From NCBI GenBank assembly GCA_965215705.1, contig CBDCEE010000015.1, positions 1 to 32,333 of the forward strand: 32,333 nucleotides of DNA, in the 5' to 3' direction. The translations under genes and the position numbers were made by a program. Positions 1-7,222 of the stretch are shown piece after piece. The notes beneath the pieces are model-generated. The model saw nothing but the letters and a program-made list of their open reading frames with translations, did not search any database and was not told the origin of the DNA. Within the stretch, counting starts at the first letter, position 1. The number at the start of each line of letters is the position of its first letter. The stretch is from JAAXPZ01 sp965215705. Its GTDB lineage: Bacteria > Campylobacterota > Campylobacteria > Campylobacterales > Sulfurovaceae.

Positions 1-540
1 CTCCAGGTCGGTTGCTCTGGCCATGGTTCCGTCATCCTTGATGATCTCACAGATCACCGCCACCGGTGCCAGACCTGCCAGTTTACAGAGATCCACAGAG
101 CCCTCTGTGTGCCCTGTACGCACCAGTACCCCTCCATCTTTGGCGATCAGCGGAAAGATATGTCCCGGACGCACAAAATCACTGCTGAGTGTCTGCGGAT
201 TGGCAAGCTTACAGATACAGTCATCCCGCTCTGCTGCAGAGATACCGGTACTGGCAGTGACAGCATCTATAGAGACGGTAAAAGCCGTCTCGTGGTTGGA
301 GTCATTGTTGCTGACCATCGGCAGGAGATCAAGTACTCCTGCAAGCGCTTTAACGATGGGGGTGCAGATCAGCCCTCTCGCCTCTTTTGCCATGAAGTTG
401 ACCATCTCCGGTGTAGAGAAGGTCGCAGCATAGACGAGGTCGCCTTCATTCTCTCTGTCCTCATCATCCATCATGATGACCATTTTGCCGTGCTTGATCT
501 CCTCGATCGCTTTTTGTACTCTCTGTATCGCTTCTGACAT
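1..540 (-). CDS. ribB: 3,4-dihydroxy-2-butanone 4-phosphate synthase (RibB), 3' end outside window
   Basis: Converts ribulose 5-phosphate to 3,4-dihydroxy-2-butanone 4-phosphate and formate, supplying the four-carbon unit of riboflavin. Translation of the minus strand from ATG at 540 gives 180 residues without a stop, running off the left edge. The N-terminal half carries the family hallmarks DDEDRENEGD (about residues 25-34, metal and substrate binding) and ARGLICTP (about 52-59); further on are DAVTASTGISAAERD and RPGHIFPL and HTEGSVDL. Fused RibBA or RibB alone cannot be told apart because the C-terminus is missing. AGGACA precedes the start as ribosome binding site, and a TATAAT at 579-584 (minus strand) is a plausible -10. 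It is divergent from the thioredoxin gene. Confidence 0.93.
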   Translation of the reverse strand, partial: MSEAIQRVQKAIEEIKHGKMVIMMDDEDRENEGDLVYAATFSTPEMVNFMAKEARGLICTPIVKALAGVLDLLPMVSNNDSNHETAFTVSIDAVTASTGISAAERDDCICKLANPQTLSSDFVRPGHIFPLIAKDGGVLVRTGHTEGSVDLCKLAGLAPVAVICEIIKDDGTMARATDLE

Positions 541-663
541 AGTATCTTGTCCTGTTTTCTATAGAATATATTTCGCGTATTATATCCAAATATAGCCATT
601 TTATTACGATAGATTCAGCTGATTATGTCATAATCTTTTTATCAATCAAACGAAAGGCATACA

Positions 664-1050
664 ATGGCACTCGAAAACCTAACATCCGAAAACTTCAACG
701 AAAGAGTACAAAGCAATCAGATCGTCATCCTTGATTTCTGGGCACCCTGGTGTGGTCCCTGCAAATCCTTTGGTCCGATCTATGAGAAGGTATCCCAGCA
801 GTATCCCGATATCCTTTTTGGCAAGGTCAACACCGAAGACGAGCAGGAGCTTGGTGGTCACTTCCAGATCCGCTCCATCCCTACGATCATGGTACTCAAA
901 GAGGGGATCGTCGTCTTCTCACAGGCAGGCATGATCCCCGAAGAGGCACTCAAGGATATCATTACGCAGGTACAAGGTCTGGATATGGATATGGTACGTG
1001 CGGAGATAGCCAAGGAAGAAGCAGCCAAACAAGAAGAAACAGACAAGTAG
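664..1050 (+). CDS. Thioredoxin with charged C-terminal tail
   Basis: A 128-residue thioredoxin-fold disulfide reductase, probably cytoplasmic because no signal peptide is present. The active site WCGPC has its cysteines at residues 30 and 33 within DFWAPWCGPCKSFGP, and the cis-proline is P73 in RSIPTIMV. The core thioredoxin domain ends near residue 105; the remaining 20 or so residues are a lysine/glutamate-rich tail (AKEEAAKQEETDK) that classical TrxA lacks. It starts at ATG 664 behind GAAAGG. It is monocistronic and followed by a stem-loop. Whether it is the general thioredoxin or a second, specialised copy cannot be decided from sequence alone. Confidence 0.92.
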   Translation: MALENLTSENFNERVQSNQIVILDFWAPWCGPCKSFGPIYEKVSQQYPDILFGKVNTEDEQELGGHFQIRSIPTIMVLKEGIVVFSQAGMIPEEALKDIITQVQGLDMDMVRAEIAKEEAAKQEETDK

Positions 1051-1087
1051 ACAAAGTAAGCAACTTTACTTGCCCACTGGCTCCAAA

Positions 1088-1110
1088 GTGCTGCTGCTTC
1101 CCGGCAGCAC
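1088..1110 (+). terminator. Stem-loop downstream of the thioredoxin gene
   Basis: GTGCTGC (1088-1094) pairs with GCAGCAC (1104-1110) around a nine-base loop, 38 bases after the thioredoxin stop. The T-rich stretch begins only about ten bases later (around 1120-1134), so this is an imperfect intrinsic terminator or a 3' stabilising hairpin. Confidence 0.4.
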
Positions 1111-1154
1111 AGGTATAATATTTTTATTTTTTTTCAAAAACCTCAGATCCTCCC

Positions 1155-1183
1155 TTGACAACTAAGAATTTTTGAGCTATAAT
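1155..1183 (+). promoter_or_regulatory. Consensus sigma70 promoter for the tRNA genes
   Basis: TTGACA (1155-1160), a 17-base spacer and TATAAT (1178-1183): both hexamers match consensus exactly. Transcription would start near 1190, about 27 bases before tRNA-Gln. This is the strongest promoter seen on the plus strand and fits a stable RNA. Confidence 0.85.
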
Positions 1184-1216
1184 CCCGTCCACATAAGCAG
1201 TAATGCTTATTTCTGT

Positions 1217-1291
1217 TGGGGCGTCGCCAAGTGGTAAGGCCTCGGTTTTTGGTATCGATATTCGGGGGTTCGAGTCCCTCCGCCCCATCCA
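1217..1291 (+). tRNA. tRNA-Gln (anticodon TTG)
   Basis: The acceptor stem TGGGGCG/CGCCCCA is fully paired, including the T1-A72 pair typical of tRNA-Gln. The anticodon stem TCGGT/ATCGA encloses loop TTTTGGT with anticodon TTG. The T arm contains GGTTCGAGTCC. Discriminator T and CCA are encoded (1288-1291). Confidence 0.95.
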
Positions 1292-1306
1292 ACAGAAGGT
1301 TTAAGT

Positions 1307-1356
1307 TTGAATATAACTATTCAAGCTATAATCTCATTCTCATTTAAAGATGAGAA
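1307..1356 (+). other. Two small hairpins and a -10-like box between the tRNA genes
   Basis: TTGAATA (1307-1313) pairs with TATTCAA (1318-1324). TATAAT follows at 1327-1332 without a good -35. TTCTCAT (1337-1343) pairs with ATGAGAA (1350-1356). These may be processing or termination hairpins between tRNA-Gln and tRNA-fMet, with a weak internal promoter; the function is inferred only. Confidence 0.35.
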
Positions 1357-1367
1357 GACTTTCCTGT

Positions 1368-1444
<77 letters not shown>

Positions 1445-1524
1445 ATTCACTTTAAGACACATATTCAAAGAAGATTCTTTATACTTCCATTCTATTTCAC
1501 CTCTTCCAAATTTACTCTTTATTT

Positions 1525-2580
1525 CTAAGCCAAACAAACCTGATTTCTACCATGATGCTTGCCTTGATAGAGTGCTTTGTCTGCACGGGACAAGGTTATT
1601 TGGAATGTTTCGTGTGTGTGGGAGACAGCGCCCCCTATGGTGACAGTGATCTGAATCGATTGCGCTTCATACATGACTGTATCTTCTACCGCCCTACGCA
1701 GACGCTCTGCTGTGGCTACCAACTCATTCTCTGTACTGTTTTCCAACACCACGAGAAACTCTTCTCCACCCCAGCGTGAGACAATGGTGGTATCCCTGAC
1801 ATGTTCTTTCAGTATACGGGCGAGTCGGATCAGTACATCATCCCCGCATCTATGCCCATATTGATCATTGATTTTCTTAAAATAGTCAATATCGATGAGC
1901 AACAGTGCAAAAGTGCTCTCATGGTTTCGGTGTTTGATTCGTTCATTCTCAAACACTTCATCCACATAACGGCGATTGTATAGTTTGGTCAAAGGGTCAT
2001 TGTTGCTTTTTTCAAAAAGCAGATTCTGATATATCTGCCCATGAAGTGTATACAAATAGGATATCACTGCAACCATCATCAGCGACAATGTCAGGTTCAT
2101 ATAATGCAGGGTATGCAAAGAAGTACTGTTCAAGGCAATCATCGGTGTATGATTCTGACCCCATATCTCCAAAAGCAGTGCGACGACAATCACCCCTACC
2201 ATACGGAGTAGACGTACTGGCATGGTATAGGTGGAGACAAAGAAGGGTATCAATAACAGGGTATAGATATAGTACTGAAAACCACTCTCCAGACCCAAAA
2301 AATAGGTAGCAATGACCCCATGTCCCATAAGCTCAGCATAGACGAACCAGCCGATGAGGCTATCATCCTTGGTCTCCAGTGTCATTGTGGCAAGTCCAAA
2401 GATGCAGTAGAGGTACACCAGCACACTGAGGATATTGACCGTGACCAATGAGGAGACCTCTAAAAAAAGAAAAAGAAAGATAAATAAAAAGTGGGTGATC
2501 CCCGCCAATATCAGAGCATAAAACCCGATAATCCAATAAAAATTCTCATTTTCCAATCTCTTGACTATGTGTAAGCGCAT
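1525..2580 (-). CDS. Membrane-anchored diguanylate cyclase (GGDEF domain)
   Basis: A 351-residue protein predicted to make cyclic di-GMP from two GTP at the inner membrane. Residues 1-180 contain about six hydrophobic segments (for example 15-40, 45-68, 84-97, 103-117, 124-138, 160-178) with no recognised sensor fold. The GGDEF domain covers about 190-350, with NDPLTKLYNRRY, the metal aspartates in LLIDIDYFKKIND and the signature GGEEF at 271-275. The usual product-inhibition I-site RxxD five residues upstream reads RDTT (262-265), so allosteric inhibition is probably lost. The start ATG at 2580 has no Shine-Dalgarno. The neighbouring gene encodes a second cyclase. Confidence 0.93.
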   Translation of the reverse strand: MRLHIVKRLENENFYWIIGFYALILAGITHFLFIFLFLFLEVSSLVTVNILSVLVYLYCIFGLATMTLETKDDSLIGWFVYAELMGHGVIATYFLGLESGFQYYIYTLLLIPFFVSTYTMPVRLLRMVGVIVVALLLEIWGQNHTPMIALNSTSLHTLHYMNLTLSLMMVAVISYLYTLHGQIYQNLLFEKSNNDPLTKLYNRRYVDEVFENERIKHRNHESTFALLLIDIDYFKKINDQYGHRCGDDVLIRLARILKEHVRDTTIVSRWGGEEFLVVLENSTENELVATAERLRRAVEDTVMYEAQSIQITVTIGGAVSHTHETFQITLSRADKALYQGKHHGRNQVCLA

Positions 2581-2585
2581 CTAAT

Positions 2586-2616
2586 ATTGTATCTTATCAT
2601 TGTCAAAAAATGTCAA
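2586..2616 (-). promoter_or_regulatory. Possible promoter for the membrane GGDEF gene
   Basis: On the minus strand TTGACA (2611-2616) and TACAAT (2586-2591) are 19 bases apart, a long spacer. The -10 lies only five bases before the ATG, so the message would be leaderless; no Shine-Dalgarno is visible. TTGACA occurs twice in this gap (also at 2601-2606). Confidence 0.35.
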
Positions 2617-2626
2617 ATGGGTTTTG

Positions 2627-3574
2627 TTAGGCGATCACCCTATTTCTGCCTTTTTGTTTTGCATGATAGAGATTTTGGTCTACTTTATGGATAAAGTCTC
2701 GCAGGTGTGCTTTCTTTTCATAAACACCGGCACCGATACTGATCTTGATAGGGATAGCGGTAGTATGGTCATAGTGCCAGTCATTCTCTGCAAAATAGAT
2801 ACGTATCCTTTCTGCAATCTCTATACCCTTTTCCAGTGATATATTTGGCAACAGTACGATAAACTCTTCCCCTCCAAACCGGCAGAGTACATCATCTTCT
2901 CTGAGGTGGGTCTGAAGTGTTTTTGCCACATACTTCAGGGCATGATCTCCTACGATATGTCCATAAGTATCATTGACCTTTTTGAAAAAGTCGATATCGA
3001 TCATCATCAGAGTCAACGGGTTTTTCTCTCGGCATGCTCGGTTGAGCATCTTTTCGGCTATTTCAAAAAAGTAGCGTCTATTGGCAATCCCGGTAAGAGA
3101 GTCGGTGTTGGCAAGTATCTCATTCTTCTCCATCTGTTTTTCGATCTCACTTTTATAGTGATGTTCTCTGGTGATATCTCTAGATATACCCATAATCCCT
3201 ATGATCTTCTTATCGGGGTCTTGGAAAAGTGACTTTTGGGTACTCAGCAGTACTTCTCTCCCATCAGGATAGGTTACCCACTCATCATTGATCATGGAGG
3301 CTTTGTTCTCAATCACAATCCTGTCTTTTTCTCGAAAAAACGCCCCTACTTCCTCGTCAAATAACTCGAAATCATTCTTACCGATGATCTCTTCTTTCGT
3401 CCTACCGACCAATGCAGCAAAGGCATCATTACAGCCCATATACACCCCCTCATCATTGGTGTAGTCTTTATAGAAGAGGAGGTCTTGTGTGGAGTTGAAG
3501 ATAGACTCCATAATCATATTCTGATACGTGAGTTTTTTATATATTTCTTGTTCTGAAATCATTTTACTGTTCAT
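2627..3574 (-). CDS. PAS-GGDEF diguanylate cyclase
   Basis: A 315-residue, apparently soluble c-di-GMP synthase. A PAS domain covers about residues 22-135 (FYKDYTNDEGVYMGCNDAF, then YPDGREVLLSTQKSLF and GIMGISRDIT at the PAC end). A short helical linker leads into the GGDEF domain (about 152-315), with NTDSLTGIANRRYF, MIDIDFFKKVNDTYGH and GGEEF at 234-238. Five residues before the signature lies REDD (225-228), an intact RxxD inhibitory site, in contrast to the neighbouring cyclase. The start could be ATG 3574 or the fifth codon; neither has a clear ribosome binding site. The sensed signal is unknown. Confidence 0.93.
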   Translation of the reverse strand: MNSKMISEQEIYKKLTYQNMIMESIFNSTQDLLFYKDYTNDEGVYMGCNDAFAALVGRTKEEIIGKNDFELFDEEVGAFFREKDRIVIENKASMINDEWVTYPDGREVLLSTQKSLFQDPDKKIIGIMGISRDITREHHYKSEIEKQMEKNEILANTDSLTGIANRRYFFEIAEKMLNRACREKNPLTLMMIDIDFFKKVNDTYGHIVGDHALKYVAKTLQTHLREDDVLCRFGGEEFIVLLPNISLEKGIEIAERIRIYFAENDWHYDHTTAIPIKISIGAGVYEKKAHLRDFIHKVDQNLYHAKQKGRNRVIA

Positions 3575-3881
3575 CTATCTACACCATATTTAGTTTTATT
3601 TTAAAATATTATAGCGAACATAAGCTAAAGTGGCATAAATAGGGAAAGATGGAGGGTTTAGGATTTAGTTCCTGACCGTAATTATTTTTGGGCTACTTGA
3701 GCCAATACTTTCTAGGTCATTCACTTTCAGTCAATACATCTACCATAGCAATAAAGCACTTCTCTTGCTCTTCAGCCTAAGTTTAGTGTTGTTATTGCCG
3801 CCTGATATCTCTTCTGCTTTTGTTCTTCTCTGAGCGATATTATTGTATGATACGAAAAGTTCCATCTAGGAGGGATATACG
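3575..3881. other. Intergenic region, no gene seen
   Basis: This stretch lies between two divergently oriented genes. No convincing ORF, RNA gene or long repeat was found. The plus-strand end holds the strong AGGAGGGA ribosome binding site of the downstream methyltransferase remnant. Confidence 0.5.
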
Positions 3882-4512
3882 ATGCCAGAGTATCACTACA
3901 GTGCTAGATTTTATGATGCGTTGCTCTCCCCTTTTATCACGCGTATTCGTAGGAGGGTTCTCGCGCTAGTTCGCAAGCACCGTTACGTGCGTATCCTCGA
4001 TGTCTGTTGTGGTACGGGTGATCAGCTCAAGCTTCTGCAAAAAGCATGGCATCCATGCAGAAGGGAGTCGATCTCTCTGATGCGATGCTCTCAGTCGCTC
4101 GCAAAGGCGAAACACTCCTGCCCACTGCATCCACGAGGATGCCACACAGATGCACTATGAAGATGCAGGCTTCGATCTGGTCATGACAGCGTTTGCCCTG
4201 CATGAGAAGGATCACATCACGGCACGAAAGATCGTGGAGGAGATGTACCGTGTCACTGCTGAGGGTGGATCTATGCTGATCGTGGACTATGAGATCTCAG
4301 AAAAGACCTCTAGCTTTGCCAAAACACTCATCACGCTCATCGAGTGGTTCGCAGGGGGAGAACACTACCAGAACTTCAAAGCCTACAACCAACGAGGAGG
4401 CCTCCCCGCCCTCCTCTCTGGCATCTCAGTCACAGAGCTAGAGCGATACTACTTTGCGCGGCATGGTGTGGTGTTGGTTTTGTTTCGTAGAGGGGAGAGC
4501 AGAGAGCATTAG
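3882..4512 (+). pseudogene. Class I SAM-dependent methyltransferase, broken by several frameshifts
   Basis: The start is well formed (AGGAGGGA, then ATG 3882) and gives MPEYHYSARFYDALLSPF followed by the SAM-binding motif I ILDVCCGTGDQ. The frame then shifts: HGIHAEG continues from 4045 in the next frame, VDLSDAMLSVARK (motif after strand 2) from 4067 in the third frame, and HEDATQMHYEDAGFDLVMTAFALHE back in the second frame up to the stop at 4512. At least three single-base changes (near 4041-4044, 4066 and 4105-4126) are needed to restore a protein of about 210 residues of the UbiE-like methyltransferase fold. The substrate is unknown. The changes are net +1, so either true decay or sequence error is possible. 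Confidence 0.85.
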
Positions 4513-4527
4513 GTTTGTGTGCTTGTG

Positions 4528-4828
4528 CTATGCTACTTCGTAATGCCCTACTTCTTTGAGTGCTTCTGCTTTTTTGTGGCTTACTTTGTAGAGATCATAC
4601 TGGTTTTGGAGATTGAGCCAGAGTTGCGGTGTGGTACCAAAATACTTTGCTAGTCTTCAACGCCATCTCTGTGGTGATGCCTCTTTTTTCATTGACCAAT
4701 TCATTGATAGCACGAAACGAGGTATGCAGTGCTTTTGCTAGGGCACTTTGTGTGATCGCTAGTGGAGTGAGAAACTCCTCTTTGAGTATCTCTCCTGGGT
4801 GTGTGGGTTGTCTTTTGGGTTCTGTCAT
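4528..4828 (-). pseudogene. higA: HigA-type HTH antitoxin with one frameshift
   Basis: The antitoxin of the adjacent higB. Residues from ATG 4828 read THPGEILKEEFLTPLAITQSA, the typical HigA start with an XRE helix-turn-helix covering about 25-65 (INELVNEKRGITTEMAL). At 4651-4660 one extra base shifts the frame. Removing it continues LAKYFGTTPQLWLNLQNQYD to a stop at 4528, the expected length of 100 residues. As given, the protein ends early after an unrelated 10-residue tail. AGGAGA precedes the start. HigA normally binds and represses its own operon promoter and neutralises HigB; the HTH itself is intact here, the C-terminus is not. Confidence 0.85.
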
Positions 4829-4837
4829 TCTCTTCTC

Positions 4838-5119
4838 CTAGTGGTTGTCTACGATGACGACATCATACGCATTGCCATCTTCAAAAGCAAATACGATGCG
4901 GTACTGTTTGTTGATGCGTATAGAGTATTTGCCTCTCAACTCACGCTCCAACGCTTCAAGCATATTGCCTGGAGGCACACGCAGATCTTCCAGCACATAG
5001 GCAGCATTCAGATAGTCGAGCTTACGAAGTGCTGTTTTATGTATGGTTGAAGGTATTTTTCTACTTTTACCTGTTTGGTAAAAGCGTTCAGTCTCTTTAT
5101 CTGCAAAGCTTTTTATCAT
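4838..5119 (-). CDS. higB: HigB-type toxin of the RelE superfamily
   Basis: A ribosome-dependent mRNA interferase toxin, judged by family. From ATG 5119 it has 93 residues: MIKSFADKETERFYQ, then ALRKLDYLNAAYVLEDLRVP, and the conserved core NMLEALERELRGKYSIRINKQYRIVF (basic residues of the RelE-fold active site). It precedes higA by nine bases, the normal toxin-first order of higBA. An upstream in-frame ATG at 5134 lies inside the promoter -10 region, so 5119 is the better start. It has no Shine-Dalgarno because the promoter sits only five bases upstream, suggesting a leaderless transcript. Confidence 0.9.
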   Translation of the reverse strand: MIKSFADKETERFYQTGKSRKIPSTIHKTALRKLDYLNAAYVLEDLRVPPGNMLEALERELRGKYSIRINKQYRIVFAFEDGNAYDVVIVDNH

Positions 5120-5316
5120 AGCACAGTATAACATATAGTATTATAGTTGTCAAGATGCTCTGTGTTACACACTCTACTTGTTTTAACCCCTTTTCTTCTT
5201 TGACAATATTTGATTATACTTTTATCTAGGGGAGGCAACTTGAGGTAGCCCATCCAATCCAGTATTTCCCCTATTCTCCTTTTGAAATATAGACTATCTA
5301 CCAACTTTACGCTCAT
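5116..5316 (-). CDS. Small unrecognised ORF starting inside a hairpin
   Basis: A 66-codon frame from ATG 5316, preceded at good spacing by GGAGGT. The product (MSVKLVDSLYFKRRIGEILD... ending in NTICYTVL) resembles nothing I recognise. Its last third overlaps the higB promoter, which argues that the end is not conserved coding sequence; it may be the remnant of a longer gene. Its start region is a 12-base-pair perfect inverted repeat whose loop contains the ribosome binding site. Confidence 0.3.
   Translation of the reverse strand: MSVKLVDSLYFKRRIGEILDWMGYLKLPPLDKSIIKYCQRRKGVKTSRVCNTEHLDNYNTICYTVL
5125..5153 (-). promoter_or_regulatory. higB promoter, -10 only five bases before the start codon
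   Basis: On the minus strand TTGACA (5148-5153), spacer 17, TATACT (5125-5130), then GTGCT and the ATG. Transcription would start at or next to the start codon. An AT-rich imperfect dyad (TATAA/TTATA, around 5127-5145) overlaps the spacer and may be an operator. Confidence 0.75.
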
Positions 5317-5342
5317 GAGTAACCTCCAAAGAGCGTAAAGTT
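5303..5342 (-). repeat. 12-bp perfect inverted repeat around a ribosome binding site
   Basis: AACTTTACGCTC (5303-5314) and GAGCGTAAAGTT (5331-5342) are exact reverse complements with a 16-base loop. Read on the minus strand the loop holds GGAGGT, and the ATG of the 66-codon frame spans the loop-stem border. No T-run follows, so it is not a standard terminator. Confidence 0.6.
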
Positions 5343-5402
5343 ATCTACAAGGCTTTATAATAATTTGAGCACAGGAACTAAGACTTCAAAGTTTAGATAA
5401 CG

Positions 5403-5876
5403 CTATGGATTTTCTCCTTCTTCCATCTCACATTCATACCATGATAAGAACAGTATCAATTCTCTGAGTTTGTCATTCTCTGTATTAATTGGACGAAATA
5501 AAGGAATTGCAATAATCAGTAAAACAACAGCCCCTACCAATAGATAAAGAAGCTCTGGCTTATCACCTGCCAGTACCTTAACGATCCCTCCCCATCCAAT
5601 CAACAGAAAAGTTACTGAAGTTGTAAAAAACTTATAATCCCAAATAGTCTCTCTAGGAAAATCTTTTTCTTTGGTGATATATTCATATAACTCATCCAAG
5701 GTATCGATATTCATAGTGTCTAGTGACTCTTTGAACAGTTGATACCTGCCTGATATATATACTTTTTTGTATGCATGCCAATCATAATCCATTATTCCTG
5801 TATAATGAGCTTGGATACGATTTGGGATTAGTAAATACAATACATAAATCTCTGCAGTCAGAAATAGAATTCCCAT
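5403..5876 (-). CDS. Hypothetical membrane protein next to the IS256 element
   Basis: A 157-residue protein with three likely membrane segments (about 2-19, 84-105 and 108-129) and a charged middle region with KEKDFPRETIWDYKF. I do not recognise a family, though the layout resembles small SLATT-like or TM-pair proteins of unknown role. The reading frame stays open upstream of ATG 5876 (…SYLW-MGILF…) into the inverted repeat of the IS256-type element at 5907, so the true N-terminus may have been removed by the insertion. The C-terminus, EMEEGENP, is complete. Confidence 0.55.
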   Translation of the reverse strand: MGILFLTAEIYVLYLLIPNRIQAHYTGIMDYDWHAYKKVYISGRYQLFKESLDTMNIDTLDELYEYITKEKDFPRETIWDYKFFTTSVTFLLIGWGGIVKVLAGDKPELLYLLVGAVVLLIIAIPLFRPINTENDKLRELILFLSWYECEMEEGENP

Positions 5877-5906
5877 CCATAAATATGAGAAAGTATGTGA
5901 GATTAT

Positions 5907-5931
5907 GGGACTGTAAATAATTCTGTGTCAA
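5907..5931 (+). repeat. IS256 left inverted repeat
   Basis: It begins GGGACTGTAAATAATTCTGT and ends GTCAA. It matches the reverse complement of 7191-7215 at 22 of 25 positions. Confidence 0.8.
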
Positions 5932-5963
5932 TTTAGATAAAATTGCACACAGAAGGAATACCG

Positions 5964-7171
5964 ATGAAAATAGAGATAGATGTAGAAGAGTTTGCACGAC
6001 AGATCAAAGAAGGCAAAGGGTTATCAGGAAAAGATGGAGCCCTTACCCCACTAATCAAACAACTTACAGAAATGACACTCCAAGCTGAGCTAGAGTCACA
6101 CTCTAGCCCAAGACCTCACAAGAAACCGTAAGAACGGATACACTTCAAAGACTATGAAAACTGAGCATGGTGCTTTTGAGCTAGAAACACCCAGAGACCG
6201 AAACGGGAGTTTCGAGCCAGAGATCATCAAGAAAAACCAAACCCATATGTCTGATGAAATAGAGAAGAAAATGCTTTCGCTATTTAGTCTAGGTAGCTCT
6301 TACTCTCAGATTATAGACCATATACAAGATATGTACGGTGTAAGCTTCTCTAAGACCAGCCATAACCGCCGTAACAGATAAACTCATACCTATGCTACAA
6401 GAGTGGAAGAAGAGACCTTTAGAGAGTATCTATCCCTTTGTCTATCTAGATGCTATACACTACAAGGTACGAGAAGAGGGGCACTACGTCTCTAAGGCAT
6501 TCTATACAGTACTAGGAGTAAACATAGAAGGCAAAAAAGAGATACTAGGTCTCTATCTCAATGAGAGTGAAGGAGCTAAGTTCTGGCTACAGGTACTCAC
6601 TGATCTGCAGAACCGTGGAGTAGAAGATATACTCATAGCCTCAGTAGATGGACTCAAGGGCTTTCCTGAAGCGATTAACGCAGTGTTTCCTCATACCGAA
6701 GTGCAGCTCTGTATCGTACACCAGATACGCAATAGCCTTAAATACGTCGCTTCCAAGAACCAAAAACAGTTTGCCTCTGAGCTCAAAACTGTCTATCAAG
6801 CCAATACCAAAGAAGAGGCAGAGGAAGCTTTGGATAGATTAGAAGAAAAATGGGGCAAAAAATACCCTATTGTCTTTGAGTCATGGAGAGGAAAATGGGA
6901 GAATCTCACACACTATTTTAAGTATTCAAAAGAGATACGCCGTATCATATATACTACCAATATTATTGAGTCTGTGCATCGTCAGTTTAGGACATTGACC
7001 AAAACAAAGGGAGCATTTCCTACTGACAATAGTCTATTGAAGCTATTATTCGCAGGTATACGAAATGCTGAGAAAAAATGGACAATGCCTATCAGAAACT
7101 GGAGCCTCACCATCTCTCAGCTCAATATCCATTTTAGGGACAGGCTGAAAAATGCCTTGCATTTGGTATAA
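5964..7171 (+). pseudogene. IS256-family (mutator) transposase with two frameshifts
   Basis: Three frames in order cover one transposase of about 400 residues. MKIEIDVEEFARQIKEGKG from ATG 5964 (after GAAGGAAT) runs to about 6126. RKNGYTSKTMKTEHGAFELETPRDRNG continues in the next frame to about 6360. TAVTDKLIPMLQEWKKRPLE and the catalytic core (YLDAIHYKV with the first Asp, SVDGLKGFPEAI with the second, the CIVHQIRNS region, then YTTNIIESVHRQFR) follow to 7171. Single extra bases near 6126 and at 6361 break it. Every catalytic block is present, so the copy is either recently inactivated or mis-sequenced. Confidence 0.88.
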
Positions 7172-7190
7172 TTCTACAGGTTAAGAGGTG

Positions 7191-7215
7191 TTGACACAGA
7201 ATTTATTACACTCCC
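7191..7215 (-). repeat. IS256 right inverted repeat
   Basis: On the minus strand it begins GGGAGTGTAATAAATTCTGT. It is the partner of 5907-5931. Confidence 0.8.
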
Positions 7216-7222
7216 ATAAAAT

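Larger units (their letters stand above)
5907..7215 (+). mobile_element. IS256-family insertion sequence
   Basis: An element of about 1.3 kb bounded by 25-bp inverted repeats with three mismatches, carrying a mutator-type transposase. The repeats may extend four bases further out (TTAT on both sides). The expected 8-9 bp target duplication is not visible at either boundary choice, suggesting a rearrangement after insertion or an old copy. It lies between the GIY-YIG nuclease gene (7 bp from its stop) and the membrane protein at 5403-5876. Confidence 0.85.

Noticed and set aside
23..537. Plus-strand ORFs of 136 and 142 codons
   Set aside because: They lie opposite the recognisable ribB coding sequence and have no family features.
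3575..3881. Possible remnant gene on the minus strand
   Set aside because: Short open stretches are interrupted by stops and resemble no family I can name.
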